From Bigelowiella natans CCMP2755 (taxonomy: Eukaryota; Cercozoa; Chlorarachniophyceae): a stretch of DNA of 64,000 nucleotides. The position numbers were made by a program, and so were the translations under genes. Below the pieces are notes generated by a model that did no database searches, had not been told where the DNA came from, and saw only the letters and a list, made by a program, of their open reading frames with translations. Positions 61,942 to 64,000 of the stretch are shown here, one piece after another (the first letter of the stretch is position 1; each line of letters opens with the position of its first letter). Location: positions 1-64,000 of the forward strand of contig ADNK01001858.1 in NCBI GenBank assembly GCA_000320545.1, in the 5' to 3' direction.

Positions 61942-62438
61942 ATGCGCATAGCTTCGGCTTCGGCTTGGGCCTCAATCCTTGTCATAGGAGTTGCAGCCTC
62001 CCGTACATGCCGTAGAATTTTTCGCCATAAAAATAATTTTGTTTCTGCGTTACGAGCGAGACATCGCAGGAATGGATTGGTAACATATTCGGCGTCGGTG
62101 GGCAACAAGATTAAGGTGCGAGTTGTACCTGAATATTATGGATTGCAGTAGTTGTCGCAACAACATCCATTGTATTAGTTTTTGTCGTGGTTAGTAGCAG
62201 TAATAGCAGCAAGAGTATACACGTCCGTCTTTACGAGTTTTCGATGATGCAAAGATAGGCCTTTCATTACTATTATTGCCCCTTCTAAGCTCTGAATTTA
62301 TTTTTTATAGGTGGAGGATTTTGGGCTGCACGGAAGGGGTAGAGAACACGTGCAGATCGAGCTCCTTCCCGGTAAACTTGGATTTGGATATTTGTTATTC
62401 TTATCGTAGGTGTTTATGGGTTATAACCAGCAGCTACT

Positions 62439-62471
<33 letters not shown>

Positions 62472-63647
62472 TTCATCATTATATGTAGAGCCCCTCTTCC
62501 TCCCCCTCATCATAACTCCTACCACCCTTACCCTCGTTCCTCGTGCTATCAATTTTGCTCCTTGACTTCTTTCTAAATGATGACAGCGTACGGCCGAAAG
62601 CAACATCCTGAGACCGAGGTTGAGAAGCACATTGATGATATGTGGAGGTAGTTCCAAAGCCCTTTCAAGGGGAATTAATAAGTAGCCAGCACAATGGTTG
62701 TGGCGACAGACAGTAGTAGCAGCAGCAGCAGAAGATATTTGGAATGTTATAGTAGTAGAGGTAAAGAGAGGTAGGAGAAGGAGAGGGGAAAAGGAGTGAC
62801 TTGTCCCCAACCTCTTCAAATTGTAGTTAGCAGTCTATGCAATTTGGCATGCCCTCTTACGAATCATTCCCTTTCTCTTCCTCCTCCCTCTCCTCCTCCT
62901 CCTCCTCCTCCTCCTCCTCCTCCTCCTCCTCCTCCTCCTCCTGACTCTGGTTGCTTCTTGCCTGGCAGTGAACGGATGGCTGCAAACCCCAGACTGTTCA
63001 ATGGGACAAAGTTCCGATATGGGAGCTCCGGTAATTGAGAATAATCACAAGCAGCAATAAAACGAACAAAAGAACCTCAAGAGGAGGAATCTTGCCATTC
63101 CACGCGGCTACACACCTGCTGCATTTCGTTGCTATTCTCTGTAGCAGAGAATCGTAGATCCACAAATTCGTCGTATCTAAACAAATCTCATGTGCACGCG
63201 GAAATATCAGTTCAGATGTAGTATATACTGGTAGTTAGTAGCTGTGTATTGCTCTCAACTGCAGCAGCAAGTATTGCATCTATATGCTATTTGACCATCA
63301 CTGTTATCGATATCATCATTATCATCATCATCCTTCGGATTGCTCTCATTTACTCTTGATATGACAACTGGGTAGAGGTTCTCACACCAAGCTCGTCATC
63401 TGCATCCTCCTCCTCCTCTACTTCCTCCTCATCATCAAAGAAGAAAAAGATAATACCCCCCCTCAAATTGAAGCTTTGGTTTACAGATTACAGGTCATCA
63501 TCATACGACAACAACATATTAACACAAGTTTGTCATCATCATCTTAGTCATCATCATCATCATCGTCGTCGTCACCATCACCCTCTATCTCGTCCTCATA
63601 ATAGAACATATCTTGGAGCCGATCTTGGCCGCTACATCGACTCTCTC
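61942..63647 (+). CDS. NUDT22-like Nudix-family protein, 5' part (runs off window)
   Basis: NUDT22 relatives hydrolyse UDP-sugars or are divergent Nudix proteins. Exons 61942-62115, 62311-62371, 62587-62647 and 62969-63030 join in phase; further exons at about 63441-63493 and 63605-63647 join to each other in phase. The N-terminus may be a signal anchor (IASASAWASILVIGVAASR). Then VEDFGLHGRGREHVQIELLP, TEVEKHIDDMWRSERMAANP, the hallmark NPRLFNGTKFRYGS, and LWFTDYRTYLGADLGRYIDS. In NUDT22 the same order is found: the NxxLFN-KFR segment, then an LGLTDYRxFLGT-like segment, ahead of the Nudix box, which would lie beyond the window. The junction from 63030 to 63441 is out of phase, so an exon is missing there. 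Confidence 0.68.
62888..62941. repeat. (TCC)n microsatellite
   Basis: About 18 TCC units just before exon 4 of the Nudix-like gene, serving as its polypyrimidine tract. Confidence 0.9.
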
Positions 63648-64000
63648 GTAAGCCGTTAACACGCCTACGCCTTAGCATTGGATTGAAATTCATGTATCTG
63701 ATTTCGGATGGATATACTTGCTTCTTCTTCGTATTCTTCATCGTCAATGTCATCAGGTGAGCTATGGTGACTCGAATCATGGTTCAAAGCATGCATTACT
63801 TTCAAGGAAATTAGGAGTATCATGCCTCTTGCTCACAGGATCATCATCATCATCATCATCATCATTATCATCATCATCATCATCATCGTCGTCACTACCA
63901 TCGTCATCATCGGATATCGTCCTCATCAAAAGATCCCATCACGTCGCAGTGGTAGTATCATATATTTGCAATATTTTTCTCCTTTTTTCTTTTCTTCTTC

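Noticed and set aside
61824-62108. 94-codon minus frame
   Set aside because: Antisense to the first exon of the Nudix-like gene; the + strand joins in phase to later exons.
1-64000. tRNA, rRNA, CRISPR, transposon or viral genes
   Set aside because: I scanned by eye for cloverleaf-like arms, spaced direct repeats, and reverse transcriptase, transposase or integrase motifs and found none I could support; a tRNAscan or repeat-library search would be decisive.

Overview
This is nuclear DNA from an intron-rich eukaryote, most likely a unicellular alga. Almost every gene is split into short exons (19 to 750 nt, mostly 30 to 200) with GT..AG introns. I rebuilt the genes by hand: for each I looked for protein-like stretches bounded by AG and GT and required the reading phase to carry across each junction. 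Most genes then read through without a break, and I note where they do not. A protein of the DUF3067 family, known from cyanobacteria and photosynthetic eukaryotes, points to a plastid-bearing organism. I cannot name the lineage; a stramenopile or another secondary-plastid alga would fit. I saw no prokaryotic operons, CRISPR arrays, rRNA or convincing tRNA.

Layout. 0-17 kb: 3' part of an HBS1-like translational GTPase (+), a 2-oxoglutarate/Fe(II) prolyl-4-hydroxylase-like enzyme (-), a large divergent aldo/keto-reductase-like protein (-), an uncharacterised ORF (-), an uncharacterised Lys/Ala-rich protein (+) and a small coiled-coil protein (-). 17-33 kb: a paraoxonase-like enzyme (+), a long MLO-like membrane protein that appears to carry EF-hands (-), and a 3-ketoacyl-CoA reductase/HSD17B12-type SDR (+) divergent from it. 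34-49 kb: the DUF3067 protein (-), small proteins of unknown function, and a Ser-rich protein with a Tyr-rich C-terminus (-). 50-64 kb: a signal-peptide protein (-), a C2H2 zinc-finger protein (+), an S51 peptidase (-), a mitochondrial ribosomal mL49 homologue (+), a membrane protein (+) and the 5' part of a NUDT22-like Nudix protein (+).

The genes serve unrelated housekeeping tasks: translation quality control, mitochondrial ribosome, very-long-chain fatty acid elongation, protein or lipid modification, transcription. They do not form a cluster. Several neighbours are divergent pairs 250-500 bp apart that may share promoters. Non-coding DNA comes in two textures: introns are packed with simple repeats (ATC/TCA, TA, CA/TG, GA/CT, AAG, TCC), while stretches between genes are rich in words such as TGCATG, CTAGCT and GCGC.

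I found no clear multi-gene system. The most notable items are the MLO-like protein fused to EF-hands, an aldo/keto-reductase-like protein whose catalytic residues look lost and whose barrel is interrupted by a large insertion, and a paraoxonase-like protein with the calcium-ligand positions apparently kept. All exon models are manual and unsupported by RNA data.
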